Assembly: GCA_937901865.1 (NCBI GenBank)
Contig: CALDID010000068.1
Span: forward strand, 1-8,457
Reading direction: 5' to 3'
Length of the DNA stretch: 8,457 nucleotides
Source: an uncultured Treponema sp.
GTDB taxonomy: Bacteria > Spirochaetota > Spirochaetia > Treponematales > Treponemataceae
The notes below the pieces were generated by a model, which saw nothing but the letters and a program-made list of their open reading frames with translations, had not been told where the DNA came from and made no database searches. The position numbers and the translations under genes are program-made. Shown one piece after another: positions 1 to 5,712 of the stretch (positions within the stretch are counted from its first letter, which is position 1; every line of letters begins with the position of its first letter).

Positions 1-52
1 GGCACTCCTCGGGAGCTTCCCGCACCTGCGTCAAAACTGCTTCGTAACTCAT
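1..52 (-). CDS. 5' end of an unidentified gene, cut by the window edge
   Basis: Only the first 17 codons are visible, beginning Met-Ser-Tyr-Glu-Ala-Val-Leu-Thr-Gln-Val and continuing Arg-Glu-Ala-Pro-Glu-Glu-Cys. The start is supported by a strong AAGGAGG ribosome-binding site at 58-64, five bases upstream of the ATG. The short acidic opening with a Pro-Glu-Glu-Cys turn resembles the N-termini of some small antitoxin-like (DUF2281-type) proteins, but 17 residues are far too few for a family call. It lies on the same strand as the sugar-transport operon, 254 nt beyond the regulator's stop, separated by a repeat-filled gap, so it probably belongs to another unit. The gene itself is likely real; its function is unknown. 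Confidence 0.6.
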   Translation of the reverse strand, partial: MSYEAVLTQVREAPEEC

Positions 53-57
53 AGTTT

Positions 58-64
58 CCTCCTT
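58..64 (-). promoter_or_regulatory. Ribosome-binding site of the gene starting at 52
   Basis: On the minus strand the sequence is AAGGAGG, followed by five bases and then ATG. It is a near-perfect match to the anti-Shine-Dalgarno sequence and is the main reason for calling a gene start at 52. Confidence 0.6.
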
Positions 65-102
65 CATTTCTGCTTTTGCGCGTCCTTGCGTGAAAACGAG
101 GT

Positions 103-186
103 CAATCCTTAAAGATTGAGGTGATTTTTTTAAGGAAACGCCCCCAATCCTTAAAGATTATGCTCATTTTTTTAAGGAAATGACCA
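103..186. repeat. Two tandem copies of a 42-bp intergenic repeat
   Basis: Copy one is 103-144 and copy two is 145-186. By eye 35 of 42 positions match: both open with CAATCCTTAAAGATT and both carry ATTTTTTTAAGGAAA from the 22nd base on. The first copy contains an inverted repeat at 102-119 (TCAATC, a 6-base loop, GATTGA). The 42-bp period is twice the 21-bp period of the array at 3024-3170, and the motif GGAAAC followed by C-rich bases and AATC occurs in both places, so the two look like members of one repeat family. It lies in the gap 3' of the lacI-family gene. The function is unknown. Confidence 0.75.
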
Positions 187-228
187 TAGCCAATTTGGCT
201 ACGTCAAAATCAGTCAAAAATGAGCATA
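159..228. repeat. 13-bp inverted repeat enclosing a smaller palindrome
   Basis: TATGCTCATTTTT at 159-171 is the exact reverse complement of AAAAATGAGCATA at 216-228. The 44-base spacer contains a second perfect palindrome at 187-201 (TAGCCAA, one base, TTGGCTA). RNA from either strand could fold into a long stem with an internal hairpin. On the minus strand it lies in the 3' region after the regulator gene, where it could act as a processing or termination structure. No uridine tract directly follows the stem, so it is not a standard intrinsic terminator. Confidence 0.6.
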
Positions 229-267
229 GCCAAACACGAAATCCGTCATTTTCTTTCAAAAACCGTC

Positions 268-284
268 ATAGCCAACTTGGCTAT
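268..284. repeat. 17-bp near-perfect palindrome ATAGCCAA-n-TTGGCTAT
   Basis: Two 8-bp arms, ATAGCCAA and TTGGCTAT, flank a single central base. The same core with 7-bp arms occurs at 187-201, and a half-copy (CATAGCCAA) occurs at 225-233. The three CATAGCCAA starts are 40 and 42 bp apart, again close to twice 21. The element begins 23 bases past the regulator stop codon. It could be a 3'-end hairpin, a protein-binding site or a dispersed repeat; the sequence alone does not tell. Confidence 0.6.
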
Positions 285-306
285 CGCCGTCCGCACGCCA
301 AGACGC

Positions 307-1314
307 TCACAATCTATCGCGAATGCTTTCGCCCGCCGTAATGCTGCACGGAACAAGGATATGCTCCGCCTTTCCCGTCTTCTCGATGCAGGCTGTCAAC
401 AGCGCAAACCCCTTTTCCACGAGGCAATCGAGCGGCTGCTGCACGGTGGCAAGGCGCGGGCAAAAATATTCGCTCGTCATAAGCCCGTCGTAGCCCGTTA
501 CGCTCACGTCGTCGGGAACACGCAAGCCCATATCGGCGAGCTTTCGGATTGCGCCGAGAGCCACCACGTCCGCCATCGTGAAAATCGCCGTAACGCCCTC
601 GTTGTAGCGCAAGATTTTTTCCGCCGCCAGAAATCCGCCTTCCATTGAATATTTCGCCGCGATGTAGCCGCGTCCCTCGTCGAACGCCAAGCCCGCCGCC
701 TCCATCGCCTGCAAAAAGCCTCGGTATCGCTTCCTCGTCATCTCGCTCGTGCGCAAATCGCCGCCGATAACGCCGATTTTCGTATGTCCGCGCTTGATAA
801 GCATTTCTGCCATCGCGCGCGAAGAGGCAACGTCGTCCGTGCTGACGCTCGATAAATTCTCGCTTTCGATGTTGTCCGCTTGACTCGAAATAATCACGCT
901 CGGCACGGCAATCACGCCGAAATCGTCCTTGAACCAGTCGGGAGAGCCGCCGAGAAAGATAAAGCCGATGGGCTTTTCTTCGTAATAAATCGTTTTTGCC
1001 TTTGCCGCCTCGTTGTCGTATTCGTCCACGAAAATCACGCTCGCATTGTACGGCGAAGACTCGATTTTTTTCAAGACGCGCTCAAGAAGCGAGTTCAAAA
1101 GAATGCTCGACGTGCCTTTTACGATGATGACAATCGTCTTTCGCTCCTGCATTTTCAGGCGTTTGGCGTTCACGTTCAAGACAAAGCCGTATTTTTTTAC
1201 AACCTCCATCACTTTGCGCCTCGTTTCCTCTGCGACATCGGGGTGATTGTTCATCACGCGCGACACCGTGCCGACCGCGAACCCGCTTTCTCTCGCTATG
1301 TCTTTTATTGTCAT
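307..1314 (-). CDS. LacI-family transcriptional regulator, last gene of the sugar-transport operon
   Basis: This 335-residue protein has the usual LacI/GalR length and layout. The N-terminal helix-turn-helix covers about residues 2-22, with the family signature Gly-Thr-Val-Ser-Arg-Val-Met-Asn at 15-22. A hinge region lies near 47-57 (Asn-Val-Asn-Ala-Lys-Arg-Leu). It is followed by a periplasmic-binding-protein-like ligand domain, including a Arg-Gly-His-Thr-Lys-Ile-Gly-Val-Ile-Gly-Gly stretch near 175 and a Val-Thr-Gly-Tyr-Asp-Gly stretch typical of the family. Such proteins repress or activate sugar genes and release DNA on binding a sugar or sugar phosphate. The start lies 4 nt after the upstream permease stop, and its AAAAGG ribosome site lies inside the end of that permease gene, so it is co-transcribed. 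The likely target is the palindrome at 4633-4642 ahead of the operon, which would make it autoregulated. The ligand is unknown. Confidence 0.93.
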   Translation of the reverse strand: MTIKDIARESGFAVGTVSRVMNNHPDVAEETRRKVMEVVKKYGFVLNVNAKRLKMQERKTIVIIVKGTSSILLNSLLERVLKKIESSPYNASVIFVDEYDNEAAKAKTIYYEEKPIGFIFLGGSPDWFKDDFGVIAVPSVIISSQADNIESENLSSVSTDDVASSRAMAEMLIKRGHTKIGVIGGDLRTSEMTRKRYRGFLQAMEAAGLAFDEGRGYIAAKYSMEGGFLAAEKILRYNEGVTAIFTMADVVALGAIRKLADMGLRVPDDVSVTGYDGLMTSEYFCPRLATVQQPLDCLVEKGFALLTACIEKTGKAEHILVPCSITAGESIRDRL

Positions 1315-1318
1315 ATAA

Positions 1319-2161
1319 TCAACCTTTTACCGCGCCTGCGATAACACCTTTGATTATATACTTTTGCGACGCAATATAGAAGATGATAATCGGGATTATC
1401 GCCAAAACAAGCATCGCCATAAATCCGCCGTAATCCGTCGCGCCGTATGCGCCCTGCATTGCCAGCTGAATCGCGACAGGGACGGTCTTTTTCTGCGTGC
1501 CCAAAACGAGATACGGCAAAAGATAATCGTTCCAAATCCACATCGCATTGAGGATAGAAATCGTGATTGCCGTGCTTTTGAGCATCGGGAAGACGACGAT
1601 AAAGAACGTTTGGAGCGGATTGCAGCCGTCAATGCTCGCCGCCTCTTCGATTTCCAGAGGAACGCTTTTGATGAAGCCCGTGAACATAAACACCGCCAAG
1701 CCCGCGCCGAAGCCCAAGTACACAAACACGATTCCGATGACGTTATCAAAGTGCATTCGGTTGACGACGAACGCCATTGTGTACATCACCATCTGAAACG
1801 GCACAATCATCGAAAAGACGAACAGATAATACAGTCCCTGCGTCAGCTTGCCTTTGACGCGCACGATGTACCACGCCGTCATTGACGTACAGACGATGAT
1901 TAAGAGAACGCCCGCCACCGAGATGAACACGCTGCGGCAGAACGAGAGCAAGAAGCCCGAAGCCGTAAGCCCGTTGATGTAGTTTTCAAGCCCGACACCC
2001 ATTTCTCCGAACGGCAGGGCAAACGGCGCGCTTGATACATACAGGCGGCTTTTGAACGAATTGATAAACACGAGCGCAATCGGCACTAAAAACAACGCCG
2101 CCAAAACGCACAGCAAACCAAAAATAATGCTTGTATACAGATTCTTGTGTCTTTCTATCAT
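1319..2161 (-). CDS. Sugar ABC transporter permease, MalG-like inner-membrane subunit
   Basis: This 280-residue membrane protein is one half of the transport channel of a CUT1-type carbohydrate importer. A first membrane helix spans about residues 11-33. The EAA loop that docks on the ATPase starts at Glu173-Ala-Ala, with Gly at 179, ending in Val-Phe-Pro rather than the commoner Leu-Pro. The C-terminus (Gln-Lys-Tyr-Ile-Ile-Lys-Gly, then Gly-Ala-Val-Lys-Gly) is typical of MalG-type subunits. The chosen ATG overlaps the upstream permease stop as ATGA, a 4-nt overlap that implies translational coupling. The same frame stays open up to 2572, but that extension overlaps permease coding sequence and has no membrane-protein character, so it is not used. 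The sugar cannot be predicted. Confidence 0.93.
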   Translation of the reverse strand: MIERHKNLYTSIIFGLLCVLAALFLVPIALVFINSFKSRLYVSSAPFALPFGEMGVGLENYINGLTASGFLLSFCRSVFISVAGVLLIIVCTSMTAWYIVRVKGKLTQGLYYLFVFSMIVPFQMVMYTMAFVVNRMHFDNVIGIVFVYLGFGAGLAVFMFTGFIKSVPLEIEEAASIDGCNPLQTFFIVVFPMLKSTAITISILNAMWIWNDYLLPYLVLGTQKKTVPVAIQLAMQGAYGATDYGGFMAMLVLAIIPIIIFYIASQKYIIKGVIAGAVKG

Positions 2162-3006
2162 TGTTCCACCTCTTTTTTGTTCGTCAAGCGAAGCTGAATG
2201 TATGCGATAAGCGCGACAATCAGGAAGAACACGACCGCTTTCGCCTGTCCCACGCCCTGCCAGCCGATTCTGCCGTAGAATGTATTGTAGATGTTGAGCG
2301 CGAGCATTTCCGTCGTTCGCTCTGGCGCGCCTGCGGTCAATGCAAGGTTTTGGTCGAACATCTTGAACGAGTTGGTGAGCGTCAAGAACGTGCAGATTGT
2401 AATTGACGGCATAACCATCGGCAATTTTATCTTGAACAGCACGGTCATCGGGCTTGCGCCGTCGATACTTGCCGCTTCGATTAAGTCGCCGGGGATATTC
2501 TGCAAGCCCGCGATGTAAATTACCATCATATAGCCGATGAGCTGCCAGTTCGTGAGGATTACCAAGCCCCAAAAACCGTATTTCGCGCTAAACGTGATGT
2601 CTACATCGAACTTTGACAAAACGCCATTAATCAGCAGATTCCAAATGTAGCCCAAAACGATTCCGCCAATCAAGTTCGGCATAAAGAACACCGAGCGAAA
2701 CACGTTCGTTCCTTTGATTCCCCGCGTCAAAAGCAATGCGAGCGCAAACGAAAACACATTGACCGTGATAATCGACACCACCGTGAAAAGCGACGTGAAG
2801 CCGAGCGCGTGCAAAAACTCGTTGTCGCTGGTAAATGCCTTGATGTAATTATCGAAGCCGACAAACTTTGCGTTCGTGATGACGGTGAACTTGGTGAACG
2901 ACAGACCGATTCCCATCAAAAACGGCACGATAAAAAATGCCGTAAACGCCAATAGCGTCGGCAAAACAAATATCGGAAAATATTTTTTTATGACGTTCTT
3001 TTCCAC
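2158..3006 (-). CDS. Sugar ABC transporter permease, MalF/UgpA-like inner-membrane subunit
   Basis: With the GTG start at 3006 the protein has 282 residues. It carries several hydrophobic segments, the first at about residues 9-35, and the EAA motif (Glu-Ala-Ala-Ser-Ile-Asp-Gly, then Lys-Leu-Pro) begins near residue 177. It is the partner of the downstream MalG-like permease in a CUT1 importer. Two starts compete. An ATG at 3024 has no good ribosome site, and it lies in the first unit of the upstream 21-bp repeat array. The GTG at 3006 has AAGGAGG five or so bases ahead and is preferred. The ATG would add only six residues. A repeat-filled 229-nt gap separates it from the binding-protein gene, which suggests separate control of permease and binding-protein levels. 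Confidence 0.9.
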   Translation of the reverse strand: MEKNVIKKYFPIFVLPTLLAFTAFFIVPFLMGIGLSFTKFTVITNAKFVGFDNYIKAFTSDNEFLHALGFTSLFTVVSIITVNVFSFALALLLTRGIKGTNVFRSVFFMPNLIGGIVLGYIWNLLINGVLSKFDVDITFSAKYGFWGLVILTNWQLIGYMMVIYIAGLQNIPGDLIEAASIDGASPMTVLFKIKLPMVMPSITICTFLTLTNSFKMFDQNLALTAGAPERTTEMLALNIYNTFYGRIGWQGVGQAKAVVFFLIVALIAYIQLRLTNKKEVEQ

Positions 3007-3009
3007 AAT

Positions 3010-3018
3010 CTCCTCCTT
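3010..3018 (-). promoter_or_regulatory. Strong ribosome-binding site that decides the permease start
   Basis: The minus strand reads AAGGAGGAG and then a few bases to GTG at 3006. The 11-base stretch GGGTAAGGAGG here is identical to part of the repeat unit at 3045-3065, so the site appears to be a partial eighth copy of the array. The preceding unit ends in CTTCCTAA, which could pair (with one G-U) with GGAGG and mask the site. Confidence 0.65.
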
Positions 3019-3023
3019 ACCCA

Positions 3024-3170
3024 TTAGGAAGCCGCCCTAACCATTTAGGAAAGCCTCCTTACCCTTTAGGAAACACTCCTAAACTTTTAGGAAACACTCC
3101 TTAATCTTTAGGAAACCTTCCTTGACGTTTAGGAAACCTTCCTTGACGTTTAGGAAAGCCTCCTAAAGAT
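3024..3170. repeat. Seven tandem 21-bp hairpin repeats between binding-protein and permease genes
   Basis: The units start at 3024, 3045, 3066, 3087, 3108, 3129 and 3150, each exactly 21 bp with no spacers. On the plus strand every unit starts TTAGGAA. The units at 3108 and 3129 are identical; the others vary mainly in the middle and last six bases. With the preceding T, the best unit reads TTTAGGA, AACAC, TCCTAAA, a perfect 7-bp-arm hairpin; other units keep at least AGGA/TCCT-type arms. On the transcribed minus strand most units contain AAGGAGG, TAGGAGT or AAGGAAG, resembling ribosome-binding sites, followed by TTTCCTAA. The array lies wholly in the mRNA of the transport operon. It could stabilise the upstream mRNA, tune permease translation, or be a dispersed intergenic repeat. 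Confidence 0.9.
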
Positions 3171-3201
3171 ACCACGTATAAAAACACGCTCTGTGTGCCA
3201 C

Positions 3202-3228
3202 AAAAAAGCCTATGCCTAAAAGCAGGCT
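3202..3228 (-). terminator. Weak terminator-like hairpin just after the binding-protein gene
   Basis: On the minus strand AGCCT (3224-3228) can pair with AGGCT (3207-3211), followed directly by a run of six T (3202-3207). It starts eight bases past the stop codon at 3236-3238. A second, weaker candidate follows at 3180-3196 (ACAC, five bases, GTGT, then a T run). Short stems suggest partial termination or a 3'-end stabiliser, which would give more binding protein than permease, a usual arrangement in sugar importers. Confidence 0.45.
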
Positions 3229-3235
3229 GTGCCTG

Positions 3236-4591
3236 TTACATACTCGCCTTGCTTTCGCTTTCCCACTCAGAAACGACCTGCGCTTTGACCTCTGACCAAT
3301 CCTTTGCGCCCTGTGCGTACTTGAGCAGCGACGCGCCGAAATCGTCCTTGAATCGCTGGCTTGGGAAGAGCGTGAAGTTCCATGCAACGCTTGTAATGCC
3401 GTCGCGGCTCATCCAATCGATAATCTCGAGTGCAAGCGGGTCTTTCGGGCGCTCTGATGCGTTGAATGTGTCGAACGGAGCAATAAAACCGAGTTTGTTT
3501 GTAACGTAATCTTTGCCGATGCCGCTTGAATACAGCCACCAGATAAAGTCTTTTGTCGCCTTTTTGTCTGCCTCAGAAGCGAGCGAGTTCACGCAGTAAA
3601 AGTTCTCTGTTCCCACGCACAAGCCCTGCGCCTCTTCGCCAGCAACGCCCGTGTAAATCGGCAGATACTTCACGTTCTCCGCCAGCACCTTGTTGCCCGT
3701 AACGCCAGCAATCTGACCCCACGCCCAGTTTCCGTTCTGCACGAATGCGCACTCTTCAAGCGCAAACTCCGCCATAGAGTCCGTAACCGTCTTGATACCC
3801 ACGTTCTTCGCAGGAATTACGCTGTCGTTTAAATACAAATCAAGGATATTCTTGTAGTTGTCGCCGTATTCAAATGTGATTTTCTTTGTCGCGTCAGAAG
3901 CTAGGTCGATATTGTTGTTCTTGAACTCATAGTACACAGGCAAGTTCGCCAAGTGCGTCTGCCATCGCCAATCTTCGCCCGACTTGAGCGATGTTGAAGC
4001 AAATGCGCCCTTGATGCCCAACGCCGCCGCATTTCGCTGCATATCGTCGGCAAGCGCGCGCAATTTGTCGAAATTGTTCACTTCAGCCATCGAAGCAAAA
4101 TCCGTCGTTCTGCCCTCAAGCGCAAAATACTTGTCGGTAATCGCCTTGTTATAGATGATTCCGTAGCCCTCGACGACGTAAGGAATGCCGTACGCCTTGC
4201 CACCAGAGGTGATTGCAAGCGATTTGTCGCTCAAGTGCTGATAGAGCTCTGTGTCGGTCAAATCCTCGCAGTAATCTTTCCAGTTCGCATAACCGCGCGG
4301 ACCGTTAATCTGGAAAAGCGTCGGAGCTTCCGCGGTCGCCATTTTCGCCGCAAGCGTTGACTCATACGTATTGTTCGCCGCCGTTTCCACAATGACTTTT
4401 ACGCCTGTTTCTTTCTCGTAAATGTCTGCCAATTCCTGATACACCGCCGCGCTCTCTGGCTTAAAGTTCAAATAGCGAACTTTTCCCTTCACGTCCTGCT
4501 TAGCAGAGCCGCCGCAGCTTGCAAACAACGCCGTAGCAAGAGCCAACAACGTAGCCGCACCCAATTTTGCCGAAGTAAAACCCTTTTTCAT
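3236..4591 (-). CDS. Extracellular sugar-binding lipoprotein of an ABC importer
   Basis: This 451-residue protein has a classical lipoprotein signal: Lys-Lys near the start, a hydrophobic stretch to about residue 22, and the lipobox Leu-Phe-Ala-Ser-Cys with the lipidated cysteine at 26, followed by Gly-Gly-Ser. The rest has the length and pattern of family 1 carbohydrate-binding proteins (MalE/MsmE type), with a glycine-rich Tyr-Gly-Ile-Pro-Tyr segment near residue 134 and conserved tryptophans in the second half. It captures the sugar outside the membrane and delivers it to the two permeases encoded next. It is the first gene after the operon promoter. AAGGAG at 4599-4604, seven bases upstream, supports the ATG. 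The Ser-Cys-Gly-Gly lipobox is common in spirochaetes but not exclusive to them. The ligand cannot be told from sequence. Confidence 0.93.
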   Translation of the reverse strand: MKKGFTSAKLGAATLLALATALFASCGGSAKQDVKGKVRYLNFKPESAAVYQELADIYEKETGVKVIVETAANNTYESTLAAKMATAEAPTLFQINGPRGYANWKDYCEDLTDTELYQHLSDKSLAITSGGKAYGIPYVVEGYGIIYNKAITDKYFALEGRTTDFASMAEVNNFDKLRALADDMQRNAAALGIKGAFASTSLKSGEDWRWQTHLANLPVYYEFKNNNIDLASDATKKITFEYGDNYKNILDLYLNDSVIPAKNVGIKTVTDSMAEFALEECAFVQNGNWAWGQIAGVTGNKVLAENVKYLPIYTGVAGEEAQGLCVGTENFYCVNSLASEADKKATKDFIWWLYSSGIGKDYVTNKLGFIAPFDTFNASERPKDPLALEIIDWMSRDGITSVAWNFTLFPSQRFKDDFGASLLKYAQGAKDWSEVKAQVVSEWESESKASM

Positions 4592-4598
4592 TCCAAAA

Positions 4599-4604
4599 CT
4601 CCTT
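4599..4604 (-). promoter_or_regulatory. Ribosome-binding site of the binding-protein gene
   Basis: AAGGAG on the minus strand lies seven bases before the ATG at 4591. It is well placed and confirms the start in front of the lipoprotein signal. Confidence 0.7.
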
Positions 4605-4631
4605 AACGAAACAATCGTGCTTCGATTTCAA

Positions 4632-4644
4632 TGAAACGTTTCCA
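4632..4644. promoter_or_regulatory. LacI-family operator palindrome overlapping the start of transcription
   Basis: GAAACGTTTC at 4633-4642 is a perfect 10-bp palindrome with the central CG typical of LacI/GalR operators. It begins eight bases downstream of the -10 element, so it covers roughly +2 to +13 of the predicted transcript, a position suited to repression. The operon encodes its own LacI-family protein as the fourth gene, which is the natural candidate to bind here. A global CcpA-like regulator is an alternative, but the flanking bases fit the cre consensus poorly. Confidence 0.75.
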
Positions 4645-4651
4645 GTTTTAG

Positions 4652-4680
4652 ATTATCACAGCACTTTCTCATTTTGTCAA
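4652..4680 (-). promoter_or_regulatory. Sigma-70 type promoter of the sugar-transport operon
   Basis: On the minus strand a perfect -35 TTGACA (4675-4680) and a near-consensus -10 GATAAT (4652-4657) are 17 bases apart, the optimal spacing. Transcription should start near 4645, giving a leader of about 50 bases that contains the operator palindrome and the ribosome site. It lies in the 128-nt gap after the histidine-phosphatase gene. I see no convincing intrinsic terminator for the upstream operon in that gap, so read-through is possible. Confidence 0.8.
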
Positions 4681-4719
4681 GGAAAATTTTACGAAAATCT
4701 CAAAATTTGTTTGCACTCG

Positions 4720-5289
4720 TTAGTCAGAGTATTCTTTGTCGAGATAAAAGATATCTTCTTTGCATACAAGTTTTTTGCTGTCAAAGTCCATTTTTACGAT
4801 GTAAGGCATAAAGTTTGCAATACGCAAAAACTGGTCAGCTGCAAAATTCTTGTCAAAATAGTTCATTATGCTGCTCAAAGCCGTGCCGTGAGTTCCGAGT
4901 GCAATTGTTTTTCCATCATATTTATCGAGAATGTCGAAAAGAGCAGCAATATTGCGTTTCTGCACAGAGTTTAGGCATTCCCCGCCCTCTTCTGCAAAAT
5001 CAAAATCGCTCCATCTTTTTCGGAATGTGTCAAAGCTATTTTCGCCAGCCTGTCTTTCCCGAAGTCTTTCGTCTGTTTCGATTTGCTTGCCGTAAAAATC
5101 CGCCGCGGGTTTTATTGTGTCAAAACTGCGTTTGTAGGGACTTGAAATGAATAGGTCGATTTTTTTGTCTTTGAGTATATCGCACACCTTGAAAGAATCG
5201 GCTTCTCCCTCTGCTGTCAGAGGTCTGTTTCGATCGTCTTTATTTGTACCGTCAGGCTTGCAATGCCTAACAAAATATATTGTTGTCAT
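4720..5289 (-). CDS. Histidine phosphatase (phosphoglycerate-mutase-like) family protein
   Basis: From the chosen ATG the protein has 189 residues. It opens with Thr-Thr-Ile-Tyr-Phe-Val-Arg-His, the active-site Arg8-His9 pair of this superfamily; the usual following Gly is Cys10. Other expected parts are present: Ser-Ser-Pro-Tyr-Lys-Arg at 49-54 (phosphate-binding Arg54), an acidic Arg-Glu-Arg-Gln near 78-80, and Gly-Thr-His-Gly-Thr with the second catalytic His134. Such enzymes remove phosphate from sugar phosphates, nucleotides or cofactor intermediates through a phosphohistidine; the substrate here is unknown. The frame is open to an ATG at 5346, but the start at 5289 has AGGAG just upstream, places the RHx motif at the normal spot, and overlaps the acetyltransferase stop as ATGA. 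It is the last gene of the pfkA operon. Confidence 0.88.
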   Translation of the reverse strand: MTTIYFVRHCKPDGTNKDDRNRPLTAEGEADSFKVCDILKDKKIDLFISSPYKRSFDTIKPAADFYGKQIETDERLRERQAGENSFDTFRKRWSDFDFAEEGGECLNSVQKRNIAALFDILDKYDGKTIALGTHGTALSSIMNYFDKNFAADQFLRIANFMPYIVKMDFDSKKLVCKEDIFYLDKEYSD

Positions 5290-5693
5290 ATTACTCCTAA
5301 TCCATATGTTTGCTCGTCGATTTTTTGCATAACCAAGTTTTGCCAAAAAATTTCGGCATTCGTGTCTTTTGCGTCAAGCACGATGTTTTTTGCTCCTGTT
5401 TCCAGCATTAGCCGCTCCATTGCACTCGTTCCGATACCGAGATTACGGTAACTTTTGTTCACCTCGAAAAGATAGATAGAAAGCGTATCGCCTAGCATTC
5501 TGTAAACGCAGACAGCTTTTAGAAAATCGCTCGACGGCTTGTAATCAAAGACCATAAAGGAGCAGTCTTTTAGCAAGTAAGAGAACTCGCCTTTTTCCGT
5601 ATAGCTTTTTAAGAGCGGAAAATTGTCCCAGCCTTCCAAAGCCATATACGACTCAAAAATATCGCTGTCCAGCACCCGATAATTCAAGTTCAT
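5286..5693 (-). CDS. Small GNAT-family N-acetyltransferase
   Basis: This 135-residue protein matches the GNAT fold. A beta-strand-rich centre (about residues 56-78) leads into the acetyl-CoA pyrophosphate-binding signature Arg83-Asn-Leu-Gly-Ile-Gly88 and helix. A late Asp-Ala-Lys-Asp-Thr-Asn followed by Ile-Phe-Trp-Gln-Asn (107-119) corresponds to the usual Asn...Phe-Tyr motif near the C-terminus. It would transfer an acetyl group from acetyl-CoA to an amine; the acceptor is unknown. It sits 19 nt after the FMN enzyme gene and overlaps the phosphatase start by four bases, so it is within the operon. The start is supported only by a loose AGGGGG purine run about six bases upstream. Confidence 0.82.
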   Translation of the reverse strand: MNLNYRVLDSDIFESYMALEGWDNFPLLKSYTEKGEFSYLLKDCSFMVFDYKPSSDFLKAVCVYRMLGDTLSIYLFEVNKSYRNLGIGTSAMERLMLETGAKNIVLDAKDTNAEIFWQNLVMQKIDEQTYGLGVI

Positions 5694-5712
5694 TCCCTGC
5701 CCCCTGTGGCTT

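Noticed and set aside
220..1344. Plus-strand open frames opposite the LacI-family gene (220-648, 880-1344)
   Set aside because: They are rich in Arg, His and Cys, lack ribosome sites, and mirror the codon pattern of the real minus-strand gene.
2162..2572. N-terminal extension of the MalG-like permease frame
   Set aside because: It overlaps the MalF-like gene in another frame, is Arg-rich and not membrane-like, and the ATGA-coupled start at 2161 is the natural one.
3024..3170. CRISPR array
   Set aside because: The units are contiguous 21-bp repeats without unique spacers and with no cas genes nearby.
3024..3200. A small repetitive peptide (Phe-Pro-Lys-Arg-Gln-Gly-Arg type) encoded across the array
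   Set aside because: One frame stays open across three units because 21 is a multiple of three, but it ends in the fourth unit and has no ribosome site before its GTG. It is a by-product of the repeat.
4681..4719. Intrinsic terminator for the pfkA operon
   Set aside because: Only an A+T-rich imperfect inverted repeat (AAATTTT ... AAAATTT) is present, with no G+C-rich stem or clean T run.
5290..5346. 19-residue N-terminal extension of the histidine phosphatase
   Set aside because: It overlaps the acetyltransferase gene. The start at 5289 has AGGAG, ATGA coupling and puts the catalytic Arg-His at the usual position.
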